A stretch of 64,000 nt of DNA, taken from assembly GCA_029876055.1 (NCBI GenBank), contig CM056874.1, forward strand, positions 6,882,001-6,946,000, given 5' to 3'. Position numbers and translations under genes: made by a program. Under the pieces are notes generated by a model. That model saw only the letters and a list, made by a program, of their open reading frames with translations. It did not search any database and was not told where the DNA came from. This document shows, one piece after another, positions 23,254 to 33,507 of this stretch; the first letter of the stretch is position 1, and every line of letters begins with the position of its first letter. This DNA comes from Madurella fahalii (Eukaryota; Ascomycota; Sordariomycetes; Sordariales).

Positions 23254-24534
23254 GCTGCATTGACAACAGCCCACTGCATTTGACGCTGGCATTGATTTGT
23301 ATCCTTTTTTTAGTTGGTTGCTCGATTGGCGCCCGCCCCTGACATGACTCGAGGGAATGATTGCACCAAAATAATGAGATGTATGTGTTCGGCGTTCAGG
23401 TCTTGGAGGCGTGAACCGTTGCAGCCAGAGCATACGAGTCCGGGCCGAAAAGCGCGGCGGCGCCACTGGACTTACGTCTGCTGCTGACAATTTGGCGCAG
23501 ACTGGAACGGGCAGCTCTGAATGCTCGCTGAGTAAGGGAAGTGCTAGTTACAGTACTGTACAGTACATACCATGGAAGATGCTTCGTGATCAACTCAGGG
23601 CCCGCTTGGCGGGGGTTGCCGACTACTACAGCGATCAAGCACAGACATAGCTTCGTATTGTATGTAAAACGGTGCGTGCATATTGCGCACTGGCCCCGGA
23701 AAGAATGTCACGTCGAGGTCCTGGCGGATGTTGCACCTTGAGCTCGCTGTCGGGTGTCTTCGCCAATGAAGGTCTTGAACCTCGACAGAGTCTCGGCTGC
23801 GGGCTTTTGGCTCGCTTGGACCTCTTTGGGCTTTGAGACCGAGAAGCAAGGCAAACAGATAAACCTCGATTTGTCATTGTGACTAAAAGTCTCGCACAGA
23901 ACGGGACTCGACGGGCGGTGGACAGCGTTTGGTTGGGCATCGTTGTCTGGCCGTCGCTGTAAGCCCTTATTAAGCAACTGGACTCCATTGGGTGGGGGCT
24001 TTGCGTGAGAGGAGCGGGGCGTGAGCTCGGTGAAGGTATGCCCCACGACATTGGATGTCGAAACAGGCGTTGTGCATGGTGGCAGTCGAATATCGTCGAA
24101 TATCGCAGATGGTTGCGACGATTGAAACACCAAGTCGGGACAGAACCGGGAGCTTCCAGACGGGAAAAGGAGGGGTGGAAACATCGGCCGATCGAGAACG
24201 ATACCCCTGACGGTCGACTGTGCCCCGCTTGTCCCTTGTCCGGTTTCCGAACATCGAGCCTCATTGTTGATTTGAGTATGATTATCCGATCATGACGAAT
24301 GCAGGCTGGTTGCAGCCGGAACCCGGCCGAAGGCATCTCTTGACACCTCCTTGGTGCGGGATCTGCCACAATCGGGGCTGCGCGGGCCGTCCATTCTCGA
24401 GTCGGTTCTTGTATATATAGCCGGGTGCATACTCTGATCATACTGCTCCCCATATTCCCATCCATACTTTCTCCGACTCCCAGTATCCGCACTATACGTA
24501 CCCGAAAAGAGATCACCCAGATCGTTGTCGCACA
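23254..24534. other. Intergenic region with palindromic core and quinone-reductase promoter
   Basis: About 1.3 kb. It contains the palindromic 14-mer at 23553-23566 and, at the right end, a TATA-type promoter. Frames in this region are Arg/Ser/Pro-rich and unconvincing. Confidence 0.6.
24412..24419 (+). promoter_or_regulatory. TATA box candidate
   Basis: TATATATA lies 116 nt upstream of the quinone-reductase ATG, with a CT-rich stretch between. This fits a strongly expressed, inducible gene. Confidence 0.55.
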
Positions 24535-25302
24535 ATGGCCCCCAAGATCGCAATCGTCTTTGTAGGTGGCCCCCTCCCCTGATCCTTCGCTGCGGTGGGT
24601 GTTGCACATGAGATGCCCTAGCTAACGTGACGTCACCCGCACAGTACTCGATGTACGGCCACATTCGGCAATTAGCCGAGGCCGAGAAGGCGGGAATTGA
24701 AAAGGCTGGTGGCACCGCCGACCTTTACCAGTACGTTTGGCGGCGGAAGCTCGCGAGCAGGTGACATAAGAGGCCGCAGAATTGACCAGCCATGTAGAGT
24801 TCCCGAGACGCTCCCCGAGGAGGTGCTGACCAAGATGCACGCCCCACCGAAGCCAACCGACATCCCCGTCCTGGACGACCCCAGCGTGCTGGAGCAGTAC
24901 GACGGCTTCCTGCTGGGCATCCCGACGCGGTACGGCAACTTCCCCGCGCAATGGAAGGTTTTCTGGGATAAGACAGGCAAGCAATGGTCGGCGGGTTCGT
25001 TTTACGGCAAGTTCGCCGGCGTGTTCATTTCCACCGCGAGCATGGGCGGTGGCCAGGAGTCTACCGCGCTGGCCGTGATGAGCACCTTCACCCACCACGG
25101 CATCATCTTCGTCCCTCTCGGCTACGCCAAGGCCTTTGCTCAGTTGACCGACCTGTCGGCAGCGCGCGGCGGCAGTGCGTGGGGTGCTGGTACCTTTGCC
25201 GGCGCGGACGGCAGCCGCCAGCCAAGCGACATGGAGAAGGAGATTGCGACAATCCAGGGCGAGCATTTCTACAAGACGGTCGCGAGGTCTGTCGGTGCGT
25301 GA
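24535..25302 (+). CDS. Flavodoxin-like NAD(P)H:quinone oxidoreductase (WrbA / Alt a 7 family)
   Basis: Predicted 205 aa from exons 24535-24561, 24645-24730 and 24798-25302. The first exon codes only nine residues, MAPKIAIVF, joined to YSMYGHIRQLAEAEKAGIEK, the FMN phosphate-binding loop. GIPTRYGNFPAQWKVFWDKT and GGGQESTALAVMSTFTHHG are the remaining FMN and dimer motifs; GTFAGADGSRQPS closes the fold. The enzyme performs two-electron quinone reduction with FMN and protects from oxidative stress; plant-pathogen and mould homologues are known as minor allergens. Introns have donors GTAGGT and GTACGT, branch GCTAACG in the first. Length matches the family (about 200-205). Confidence 0.95.
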
Positions 25303-26428
25303 TTACTCGGCGGGATGTGAGCGTGATATTGTGCCTGTCGCTAATGGGCGGTTGGAAGCGAGGTCGGATGGGCATGCAAAGGTTGTGACATCTGCTGCGG
25401 CGGAAGCCAACGGCAAACAAAATCCAAATCACGAGGAGGATGTCAACAAAGGGCCTTGTGGATTACCAGTGAAATGCGTTGTCCTATGAATTGACAGTCG
25501 CTAATTGCCGTTGTTTATCGCGCTGTGCCTTTTGAGCAGGTGTTTGTGGCCATTGAGAGAGGTAGGTTATTGATGAACTTGGGGGAATAAATTATTGGAG
25601 GAAGTGATCTGCTCCCAGATGTTCCAAGCAACCTCTTTTTTTTTTTTTTTTTTTTTTTAAGCCATTCCCACCCTTCTAACATATCCCGAAAATTGCATTC
25701 GCTAGTGATTAAGTACTTTGAGTACTATACAGTGCAGCACAGTACAGTACAGTCAGGTACATTACCTACCTGAACGAGCCTTGTTTATAAGCACTGCGAG
25801 GCTCTAGGTGGTTCATTACCTTGCCCTACGTTCCTGTAGCCCCCGCTTCCTGGGCGTGAAACTCACCACAAGCCCAGTCTCTGCTTAGACGAGTCTCATC
25901 GAGGGATTGCCAATGAGCGAGCAAAACAACAGCCCCTTCGGATTCTGTCGATGACCTAAGTTCGGTGGTCCTTAGCGTTTTGCGAAATACGGTGGCTGAA
26001 GTGCAGCGGAGAAGCGCACATGATAGGCGTCCACTCAACCGTGTCTCGCGGTGCACAACAGATCAAACATGGTTCAACATAAGTTCGGATCCGCACTTCG
26101 GGTTGCCAATGGCTGGATCTGGGGGCTCAACGGATCAATTCCGAGGGAGCAGGAGGATTGCATAAAATGCAACACTCCTCTGCACAGTTTCCTGCCAGTG
26201 TTCCCTGGCGTGTCCGATCAAACCGACGACGCATTCCCGCTCATCACTTGTCCCGTCCAGAGGTCAAAGATGGGTAAATGGCAGGTATCTGGTTCCCGCG
26301 CCGGAGCAAAAACTTACAAATTACCTCTACCAGCCCATGCAACACAGAGGCTGACGATCCTGACCATTGCTATCATTCTTTGCATCTTCGGTCCTGTGTG
26401 TATCGTTCTCAACCCTAGCTTCCCAGAC
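25303..26428. other. Intergenic region upstream of the amidase
   Basis: Holds T23 at 25636-25658 and a degenerate cluster of CAGTACAGTAC repeats at about 25729-25760. From 26051 on, the amidase reading frame is already open but probably untranslated. Confidence 0.55.
25636..25658 (+). repeat. T23 homopolymer
   Basis: Twenty-three consecutive T, about 330 bp after the quinone-reductase stop. Confidence 0.9.
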
Positions 26429-28177
26429 ATGCTTGGATCAAGCTTATGCCGGGCATTTCCTCTGCTTAGTGCCGCTCTATGCTTGGCCAAGGATGGATCC
26501 GCTGCGGTATCTGATAGCAACTCGTTTCCATTGCTGATCGAAGCCGGTCTGGAAGACCTCGCATCTGGCCTCGAGTCGGGGCTGTTCACGAGTGTGGACC
26601 TGGTGAATGCGTATATCGCACGTATCAACGAGGTCAATTCGACTCTTCGCATGGTTACGCAGATCAATCCCGATGCGCTCTTAATCGCGGCGGATTTAGA
26701 CGCGGCTCGAGCAGCCGGGACAAGCCATGGCCCGCTACACGGCATCCCGATTCTCCTCAAGGACAGCATAGCCACAGACGACAAGATGGAGAATACAGCA
26801 GGCTCGTACGCCCTTCTGGGCGCAAGAGTCCCCGAGGACAGCACCGTTGTGGCCAAGTTGAGAGAGGCTGGGGCAGTCATCCTGGGCAAGACAAGCCTTT
26901 CCCAGTGGGCCCATTTCCGCAGTCTCAACACGAGCAACGGCTGGTCGGCGATAGGAGGACAGACGGAGGGCGCCTATTTCCCACGGCAAGATCCTTCCGG
27001 CTCATCATCAGGCAGTGGCGTGGCTAGCTCGCTAGGGCTTGCTCTCGCCGCTCTCGGCACAGAAACGCATGGGTCGATTCTGGGGCCGGCGAGCTCGAAC
27101 AACCTCGTGGGGATCAAGCCTACCGTGGGCCTGACGTCGCGATATCTGGTGGTGCCAATATCGGAGCACCAGGACACTATCGGGCCGATAGCGAGAAGCG
27201 TCAAGGACGCGGCCTATGTCCTCTCTGCGATCGCAGGTGTGGACCCGAAGGACAACTATACCTCGGTCATTCCGTTCGAGACCATTCCCGACTATGTAGC
27301 GGCGTGTGATCCCTCAGCGCTTTCAGGGAAGCGCATCGGAGTGCCCCGCAACTTGATCGACCCCCGCTCCCCCTTGGTCGATCCCATCATCGCCGCTTTC
27401 AACGCCGCCCTTGAAACTCTCCGTGAGGCCAACGCCACCGTAATAGACGACCTCATCCTGCCTGGTTACGAGCCCGTCACTCGGGGCAACTTTGAGAGAT
27501 ACGTCGTCGGGGCGGACTCTGTCACCAACCTAGCCGGCTACTTCTCCCAGCTAACCACCAACCCACACAACATCACCTCTCTTGCCGAATTGCGATCTTT
27601 CACGCAATCCCATCCCCTCGAGGCCTGGCCGGAGCGGGACACACTCCTCTGGGACGAAGTTCTGAGCATAGGACACGGCAACAATGACTCGCCGTTCTTC
27701 TGGTCCAACTACACGGCGCAGCTCTACTTTGCTGGCCCGCTCGGCATTACCGGGGCACTGGCTAATCACAGCCTAGACGCGCTCGTGCTGCCGACTTATT
27801 TCGCGCCAGCATTACCCGCCATGATTGGGGCGCCCGTAGTGACGGTGCCGCTCGGCAAGTTTTCGGAGAGCACGCCAGTCGCGTGGAACGGGTTTGGGAA
27901 CCTCGTGGTGATGGCGCCAAATGTGCCGTTTGGGATTAGCTTTTTGGGGGAGAGGTTTAGCGAGGAGCGGTTGATTGGGCTAGCGTACGCTTTTGAACAG
28001 AGGACGAAGGTTCGGGCGACGGTGGAGCCGTACATTAAGCCCGAGACGGAGCTGGCGGATGTGGTGACAAGGAGGATGGCTATGGCGGCGACACAGGGAG
28101 GCGGGAGTGTAATAAGATTTGCTTTCGACGGAGTTGTGCTAGCAGTGTGTTTCCTATGGTTTGTGTTCATCTATTAA
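26429..28177 (+). CDS. Secreted or membrane-tethered amidase (amidase-signature family)
   Basis: Intronless; 582 aa from the ATG at 26429, which opens a plausible signal peptide (MLGSSLCRAFPLLSAALCLA). The Ser-cisSer-Lys triad is visible: Lys111 in GIPILLKDS, the Gly/Ser-rich GSSSGSG at 191-197, and nucleophile Ser216 in GTETHGSI, followed by the family block NNLVGIKPTVGL. Several N-glycosylation sequons (NSTL, NYTS, NHSL) support secretion. The last 20 residues are hydrophobic (VVLAVCFLWFVFIY) after a Gly-rich stretch, so a membrane tail or GPI signal is possible. The frame stays open another 126 codons upstream with two ATGs, which would add a transmembrane segment; I consider that 5' UTR. 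The amide substrate is unknown. Confidence 0.9.
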   Translation: MLGSSLCRAFPLLSAALCLAKDGSAAVSDSNSFPLLIEAGLEDLASGLESGLFTSVDLVNAYIARINEVNSTLRMVTQINPDALLIAADLDAARAAGTSHGPLHGIPILLKDSIATDDKMENTAGSYALLGARVPEDSTVVAKLREAGAVILGKTSLSQWAHFRSLNTSNGWSAIGGQTEGAYFPRQDPSGSSSGSGVASSLGLALAALGTETHGSILGPASSNNLVGIKPTVGLTSRYLVVPISEHQDTIGPIARSVKDAAYVLSAIAGVDPKDNYTSVIPFETIPDYVAACDPSALSGKRIGVPRNLIDPRSPLVDPIIAAFNAALETLREANATVIDDLILPGYEPVTRGNFERYVVGADSVTNLAGYFSQLTTNPHNITSLAELRSFTQSHPLEAWPERDTLLWDEVLSIGHGNNDSPFFWSNYTAQLYFAGPLGITGALANHSLDALVLPTYFAPALPAMIGAPVVTVPLGKFSESTPVAWNGFGNLVVMAPNVPFGISFLGERFSEERLIGLAYAFEQRTKVRATVEPYIKPETELADVVTRRMAMAATQGGGSVIRFAFDGVVLAVCFLWFVFIY

Positions 28178-28674
28178 ATGCCCCCTTTTTTTATGTTCTC
28201 CCCCATACCGAAACCCATCACGCTTCTGAGCCCGGATAGCCCGTGCGGATCTCTACATAACGACTACTGCGGCACTAGCACACAGTTAGGCAAAGGGTAT
28301 CCTCGTGAGTGCGCACGTTACAAGCGGCTCCTGTTGTTCCCTTTTTTTATCGGTGAGTCCACAAATACCTTAATAATTAGTCGAGACCTCTGCTCATAAG
28401 GCCGAGTTTCAATCTGAGGGTTAGGGTTACATGCGGCATCTGTCGCCCTGTTCGAGCTTTTCACCGTTTGCGATCTGACTGAATTCATCCCTTGACAACC
28501 AACCAGCCAGCCAACCAACCATCAACACCGACATCGTCTTACAACCGTTTCCTTGGGTCCCGTGATAAACACATAAATTCACTTGTACTGATAAAACAAC
28601 ATTCAAAGTTTTATATTATGCTCCTCCGCAACGCTTCAACTGCTCAAGACCGAGACCCAGACATTTTCCTCACC
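28178..28674. other. Intergenic region amidase / YAE1
   Basis: About 500 bp between genes on the same strand. It contains a CCAACCAGCCAGCCAACCAACC tetranucleotide-like tract near 28497. Nothing else is supported. Confidence 0.6.
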
Positions 28675-29544
28675 ATGACCTCACACAATCCCACCAATCC
28701 CACCACAACCACAACCACAACCACCACCAATAACGACAACAACAACAATGACAACATCACAGAATTATCGACCAATGGCAACTACCGAAACGAAACCTTA
28801 GACGACGTCTGGGGCGGCAACGACCACGCCCCGCAAACAGTCACCAGCAGCGCAGCCCTCCCGGGCGCGCACCCAAGCGACATGCCGCGCCTGCAACAGG
28901 CGCACTCGACGGCGGGCTACCGGGACGGCATCGCCGCGGCCAAGGGGCGGTCGGCGCAGGCCGGGTTCGACGAGGGCTTCGGGCTGGGCGCGACGGTGGG
29001 GGCGCGCGCCGGCCAGCTGCTCGGCGTGCTCGAGGGCCTGGCGGCGGCCGTGGGCCTGCACTCGCTCTCGTCCTTCCTCCCGCATGCCCACTCGGAGCGG
29101 CAGCGGGCCGAGTCGGCGCGCGTGGCCGCGCTCCTGGCCGAGGCGAGGCGGGAGCTGAGCGTGCAGGGCGTCTTTGGCGCCGAGTACTGGGCCGACGACG
29201 GGAACTGGCGCTACGAGGTCCCCGCCCCTGCCCCTGTCCCTGTTCCGGCTTCGGCTCCGGCTGCGGGTTCTGGATCTGGTCTTGGCTCTGATGGCGGGGA
29301 GTTTGGGATGTATGGGGTGGTTTTTGCGGATGTGGCGGCGGCGCATCCGTTGCTACGGAAGTGGAGTGCCATTGTGCGCGAGGAGGCGGAGAGGTACGGG
29401 GTGGATTGGGAGGTGTTGAAGGACGAAGTTGAGGAGGGGATGAGGAGAGAGGAGTTGGAGGGTGTCGACGGAGAAGCGGACAGATTGAGGAGGGATAGGG
29501 AGGCGAGGCCGGCTGTGAAAGGCAGGGAGGCGCTTGCTTGGTGA
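28675..29544 (+). CDS. YAE1: Yae1, adaptor for Fe-S cluster loading of the ribosome-recycling factor Rli1/ABCE1
   Basis: Intronless, 289 aa from the ATG with caccATG context; an in-frame ATG at 28618 is weaker. After a Thr/Asn-repeat N-terminus (ACC/AAC codons) comes the conserved LDDVWGG, then DMPRLQQAHSTAGYRDGIAA and the deca-GX3 run GFDEGFGLGATVGARAGQLL (about residues 85-120), which defines the Yae1/Lto1 pair. In yeast, Yae1-Lto1 recruits the cytosolic iron-sulphur machinery to Rli1, needed for ribosome biogenesis and recycling. The C-terminal half contains a Pro/Ala/Ser linker and a charged helix. Larger than yeast Yae1 (141 aa), as usual in filamentous fungi. Confidence 0.85.
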   Translation: MTSHNPTNPTTTTTTTTTNNDNNNNDNITELSTNGNYRNETLDDVWGGNDHAPQTVTSSAALPGAHPSDMPRLQQAHSTAGYRDGIAAAKGRSAQAGFDEGFGLGATVGARAGQLLGVLEGLAAAVGLHSLSSFLPHAHSERQRAESARVAALLAEARRELSVQGVFGAEYWADDGNWRYEVPAPAPVPVPASAPAAGSGSGLGSDGGEFGMYGVVFADVAAAHPLLRKWSAIVREEAERYGVDWEVLKDEVEEGMRREELEGVDGEADRLRRDREARPAVKGREALAW

Positions 29545-30033
29545 GGAGGCTTGGACATTGCTCCGCTTGCCGGAAGAAGCGCCTGGATGCAGATGGCTTT
29601 TGAAGGGCTGCCATCGCCGGACCTTGCTTCCCGCTGTTGCGGAAGCTTAGTCCCTGGCGGTGACTAGACAGGGATTCCCCAGTAGGCGATGCAATCAGCC
29701 ATGAGAGGATATCGGTCAGCTCGCGCGGACTTCCCTAGGAGAGCGATGTGTCTTATCCATTGCTGCAGAAAAAAGGGATGCCGTTTTAGTCTACAGGTTA
29801 GCCCCTGGTTGATCCAGTTGGGCTGTAAACATGTCTGGGCGGTTTGGAATGAATTCAGACGGAGTTGGTCGGAAAACATACGGCGTCTTGTTAGCTCGCC
29901 CGCTCTTAGAAACAAAAGACTGAGCATCACTGCATTTTAGTGAACACGACGGACACAGAACGCTACTCAAAGCTTCGTAGCCAAGCTGCTCTCTACTACG
30001 TCCCTCTTACATTTCACAACCTGATTTAGCCCA
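29545..30033. other. Convergent 3' intergenic region
   Basis: About 490 bp between the ends of YAE1 and the next gene. I see nothing in it. Confidence 0.6.
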
Positions 30034-31491
30034 CTATCCAAACTTCTTCTCAAACCTCTTCAACATCCCGGTAACGCCTTTTTCCAACCTTCCAGCCCCT
30101 TCCTCCAACTTCCCCTTAACTTCCTGCTTCGGCTTGTACTGATCCTCAGGGACATAGAACTGTTGGTGCACCGCATACTGGTTCTGTCCCTGGACCTGCC
30201 CTGGGGGTGGCACGCCGGCCCCAGCAGTAGGAGGCGTGGGCGTGTGCGTGACGCCTGGTACGTACTGCGCATGTCCAGGGAACGTCCCGACACCGTACGG
30301 GCTCGCTAATGTCGGACTTGCGAGGGGGCTAGCGGCACCGTGGACTGGCATCGTCGTGGCTCGGGCGATGCCGGGATGGGCAGGCGGGTGCTGCGATATG
30401 CCGCCCGGATGCCCGCCGAGAGACCCAAATCCTTGGGGCGCAAAGCCGGGCGACGTGACGCTGTGTTGAGGTGGCCCGGGGAAAGCAGGGGCACCGGGAG
30501 GGTGTTGGAGGTTGGGAGGTGGGACGCCGGGGCTGAGCGGACCGACACCACTGGGAACCAGGCCAGGAGAGAACGGCGTCTGCGCATCGTACGCAAGAGT
30601 CTGGTGCAGAGGGTTGGCGACGGCATCTTCAGGCGGCGGCGTCTTCTCACGGTGCCGGATCTGCTCCGGCGCAGGAGGCGCGGCGGGATTGTAAACGATG
30701 GGGGAGAACTGCTGAGGTGGGGAAGAGAGCGTAGGGTCTCCAGAGCCGGCGACAGCAGAGACTGGAGGTCCGGGAAATGTTGGAGCTGCGGTGTCGCCGG
30801 GCTGTGCTGCTGGCGCCAGGGCCGGGGCCAAGCTGGGGTCGGAGATGGCGGCCTTCTCGAGTTTCTGTACTACAGAGCTCATTTCAGTCGACTGGCGAGG
30901 CGGCGGCCCTGGTTCATCTAGGACTTCGCATTGTGCTGGAGGAAGCACCCGCCTGATGCCATTGACGAAAAGTAGGGCATCTTGATGGGTCCAGAAGTAG
31001 ATGTCGAGCGAATGTAGCTTGTAGTGGTATTTGTTCTGATTATGGGGGTCGTAGGTGGGCAGGTGCCATTCGTCATGGCCTTCGACCTCGCCGACGGTCA
31101 ATGACACGAGGCAGGTGTGCTTGTAAGAATATTGGAGGTGGACTCGGTCGAGGTCTGGGATGATCAAACAACGCCTCGTCAGCTCTGCTTCGGTTGAACT
31201 AGAATGACAGGCAGAGCTTACAGCCGTCGAACGCGTCCTGGTCGTCTGTGCCCGGGTGGTTCGCGATCTCTATGCGAGCGCGGCCCTGGTTGGCATCCTC
31301 AAACAGGTAGACATAAGAGGCCTTATCAAATCGGTGATGAGGCGGATTGTCTGTCGGCGGTCCATAGAAATAATGGATGTCCCCGAAGCTTCAGATCGGG
31401 TTGGTCAAACTAGCTCACTTCGTCTTGGTTTCGGGCGACCGCGGACAACTCACAGCGTGGCCACATTCTCTTCTCCCGGCCTGGCGGCCAT
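30034..31491 (-). CDS. Conserved fungal protein with PH-like N-terminal region and Pro-rich linker
   Basis: Predicted 441 aa from exons 31491-31454, 31388-31222 and 31154-30034. Residues 1-150 are ordered: ATLFGDIHYFYGPPTDN, HHRFDKASYVYLFEDANQGR, DGYLDRVHLQYSYKHTCLVS and YHYKLHSLDIYFWTHQDALL. I recognise this block as strongly conserved among Pezizomycotina but know no function; the pattern suggests a PH/EVH1-type beta fold. Residues 160-400 are Pro/Gly/Ala-rich and disordered. The end is a short amphipathic charged helix (QEVKGKLEEGAGRLEKG, MLKRFEKKFG). Introns are 65 and 67 nt; the first acceptor is AAG. Frames join perfectly across both junctions. Confidence 0.85.
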
Positions 31492-32457
31492 CTTTGCGTT
31501 GGAGCTCTCGGGAAAATCAACAGCAAGGGAAAATGAGGGGAAGCTCTAGAGGGGTCGTGGCACGCGGGGTTCTACGCAAAACGCGGGAACGGGAGGGAAT
31601 GAGTAGGAAATCACAGTGGATATTCTCTTTGTCCTTATTTGATTTCAGGAGAGAAGATCAAGGGGGAGCGAAAGTGGGAAGAAGACAAAGGAGAAAATTA
31701 CGGGAAAGCAGAAACGTTGCTGAGGGCATCGATAAGCACATGTGTGGCCGTCGAGGGAGCTGCTGGGCCCTGCGGCATGCGCCCATTCACTTGGCTTCGC
31801 TTGATCCATGCATATCCAGTGGTACCTTTCCCGTCAAATCAGGGTTTTCCCCAGGGAATGGTGATCCCACCTGTCGACTGGCCCAATGAGCCAGACTCGG
31901 TGCGCGAGCGGCCGCAACAACAGGAGGCGTGGTGACATCGAGGGGTCCGCTCGGGCGCTTAGGGGTGGGATGCAAAGGTCGTGCGGGGTGTTCGACAGGC
32001 TGAGCTCGGGCCTCCCAAAGCTCGTCCCCAAAGGGTGCAGGGGCCCCTTGCAAGCATTCGCCATCGGCCCGTCAAAGAGACTGACGGATGTGCCTGGCCA
32101 AAATTTTGGCTGGTGACGGAAAGAGCCGAGTATCGACTGCAAAGCCGTTTTTGGTCCACCTGAAATTTATCACGTATCGAGAGACCGACATTGTCGACGG
32201 CGACACAAACCGGCACATGACGCAACCAGTGTGGTAACACTAGTAAGTCATGCCTCCAATTCTTGACACAAGCCATATCACCGTCGCGCCTCGAGTTCTA
32301 ACAACTTCCCAGCAAGCAACATCTGGATCCTCACCCCGAGAAAGGGGATACAACTCCCTCCTGCCGCGATCCTTCATAGCCCCGAAGCCATTTGCCTCGC
32401 CGACGTCAAACTGAACCCACATCCGCTTCACGGGTCTCCCGTCTCCAAATCGTAAGG
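31492..32457. other. Divergent intergenic region
   Basis: Shared upstream region of the conserved hypothetical gene (minus) and uS8m (plus), about 970 bp. No further gene is supported. Confidence 0.6.
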
Positions 32458-32943
32458 ATGGGCATCAACTCCATAGCCAACGCCTGCACCCACCTCCAGA
32501 ACGCGACGCGGGCCCGCCTGGGCCTGACGTCGATTCCCAACAACAAATACAACCTGCACCTCGTGCTCGCCATGCACCGCGCCGGCCTGCTCTCCAGCGT
32601 AACGCGCGGCGGGCCCCGGCCGCCGCCGCCCGAGCTGCTCTCGTCGGCCGAGACGGAGCCCGTCACGTCGGCCAACGTGGCCACGCGCCGCATCTGGGTC
32701 GGCCTCAAGTACTGGAACAACGAGCCTATCGTCCGCAACGTGCAGCCCATCTCGAAGCCGTCGAGGCTGGTGACCGCCGGCCACCGGCAACTGAACAGAG
32801 TCGCGCGGGGGTTGCCCTCGGGTCCGCTCAAGGGCTTGACGCTCGGAGAGACATTGTTTGTGAGCACTGATCGGGGAATATTGGAGGTGAGGGAGGCGGT
32901 GGAGAGAAAGGTGGGCGGGTTGGTGCTCTGCCGGGTGTCATGA
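32458..32943 (+). CDS. MRPS8: Mitochondrial ribosomal protein uS8m (37S subunit S8)
   Basis: Intronless, 161 aa. It begins MGINSIANACTHLQNATRAR, the family start SLxNLxxxLQNA, followed by LVLAMHRAGLLSSVTRGG and RRIWVGLKYWNNEPIVRN. It ends with GETLFVSTDRGILEVREA and VGGLVLCRVS, the rRNA-binding C-terminal half of bacterial S8. The protein binds the central domain of mitochondrial small-subunit rRNA. The start ATG (aaggATGggc) is the first that fits; the open frame upstream has no ATG. Confidence 0.93.
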   Translation: MGINSIANACTHLQNATRARLGLTSIPNNKYNLHLVLAMHRAGLLSSVTRGGPRPPPPELLSSAETEPVTSANVATRRIWVGLKYWNNEPIVRNVQPISKPSRLVTAGHRQLNRVARGLPSGPLKGLTLGETLFVSTDRGILEVREAVERKVGGLVLCRVS

Positions 32944-33507
32944 CGGGGATGAATGGTCCTGAAAGAAAAGGAGGGCGATGCGGAGGGCTAATGTAGAAGT
33001 GGTTCCCCCGGCTGGAGAGCGAGGATCAGGAGGCGGCATCTTGTACGATACTGGCAGACAAGAAGCCCTCGGATTTTTCGAAATGGGCAATCATACGGCA
33101 AGGTAGCCGGCTGGCGCGTACGCAAGAGGACCAAGGGCAACTCTGCGCCCCCAGCCTGGACTGCTTCGTTAACACCGCTCGGGATGGTGCAGTCACGGGT
33201 AAGTCATCTATCACATGTATCATATTGTACCAAACATTTCGATGTCCCATCTCCCACCCCCAAATGCAGAATAAATGTACTCATTGATCTGAAGACGCCT
33301 GGTGGCCCAACTATGTCTACCTACACGCCCCATCACCAACTCCCCGTAATCAGTGCCCATCCCTTTTTTTCCACCAGGTATCATAATAATATGGAGTTCC
33401 TCCAACAAACGTTACGTCCTCCTAGAGTGGCGTCAGAATTAAAAAAAAAACAATACAGAATCGCTGCAATAGAACATTTTACTAGCATCGTCTACGAAAT
33501 CTCTGAC
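32944..33507. other. Convergent 3' intergenic region
   Basis: About 560 bp between convergent genes, AT-richer toward 33430-33500 (A-run at 33442). No gene is supported. Confidence 0.6.
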
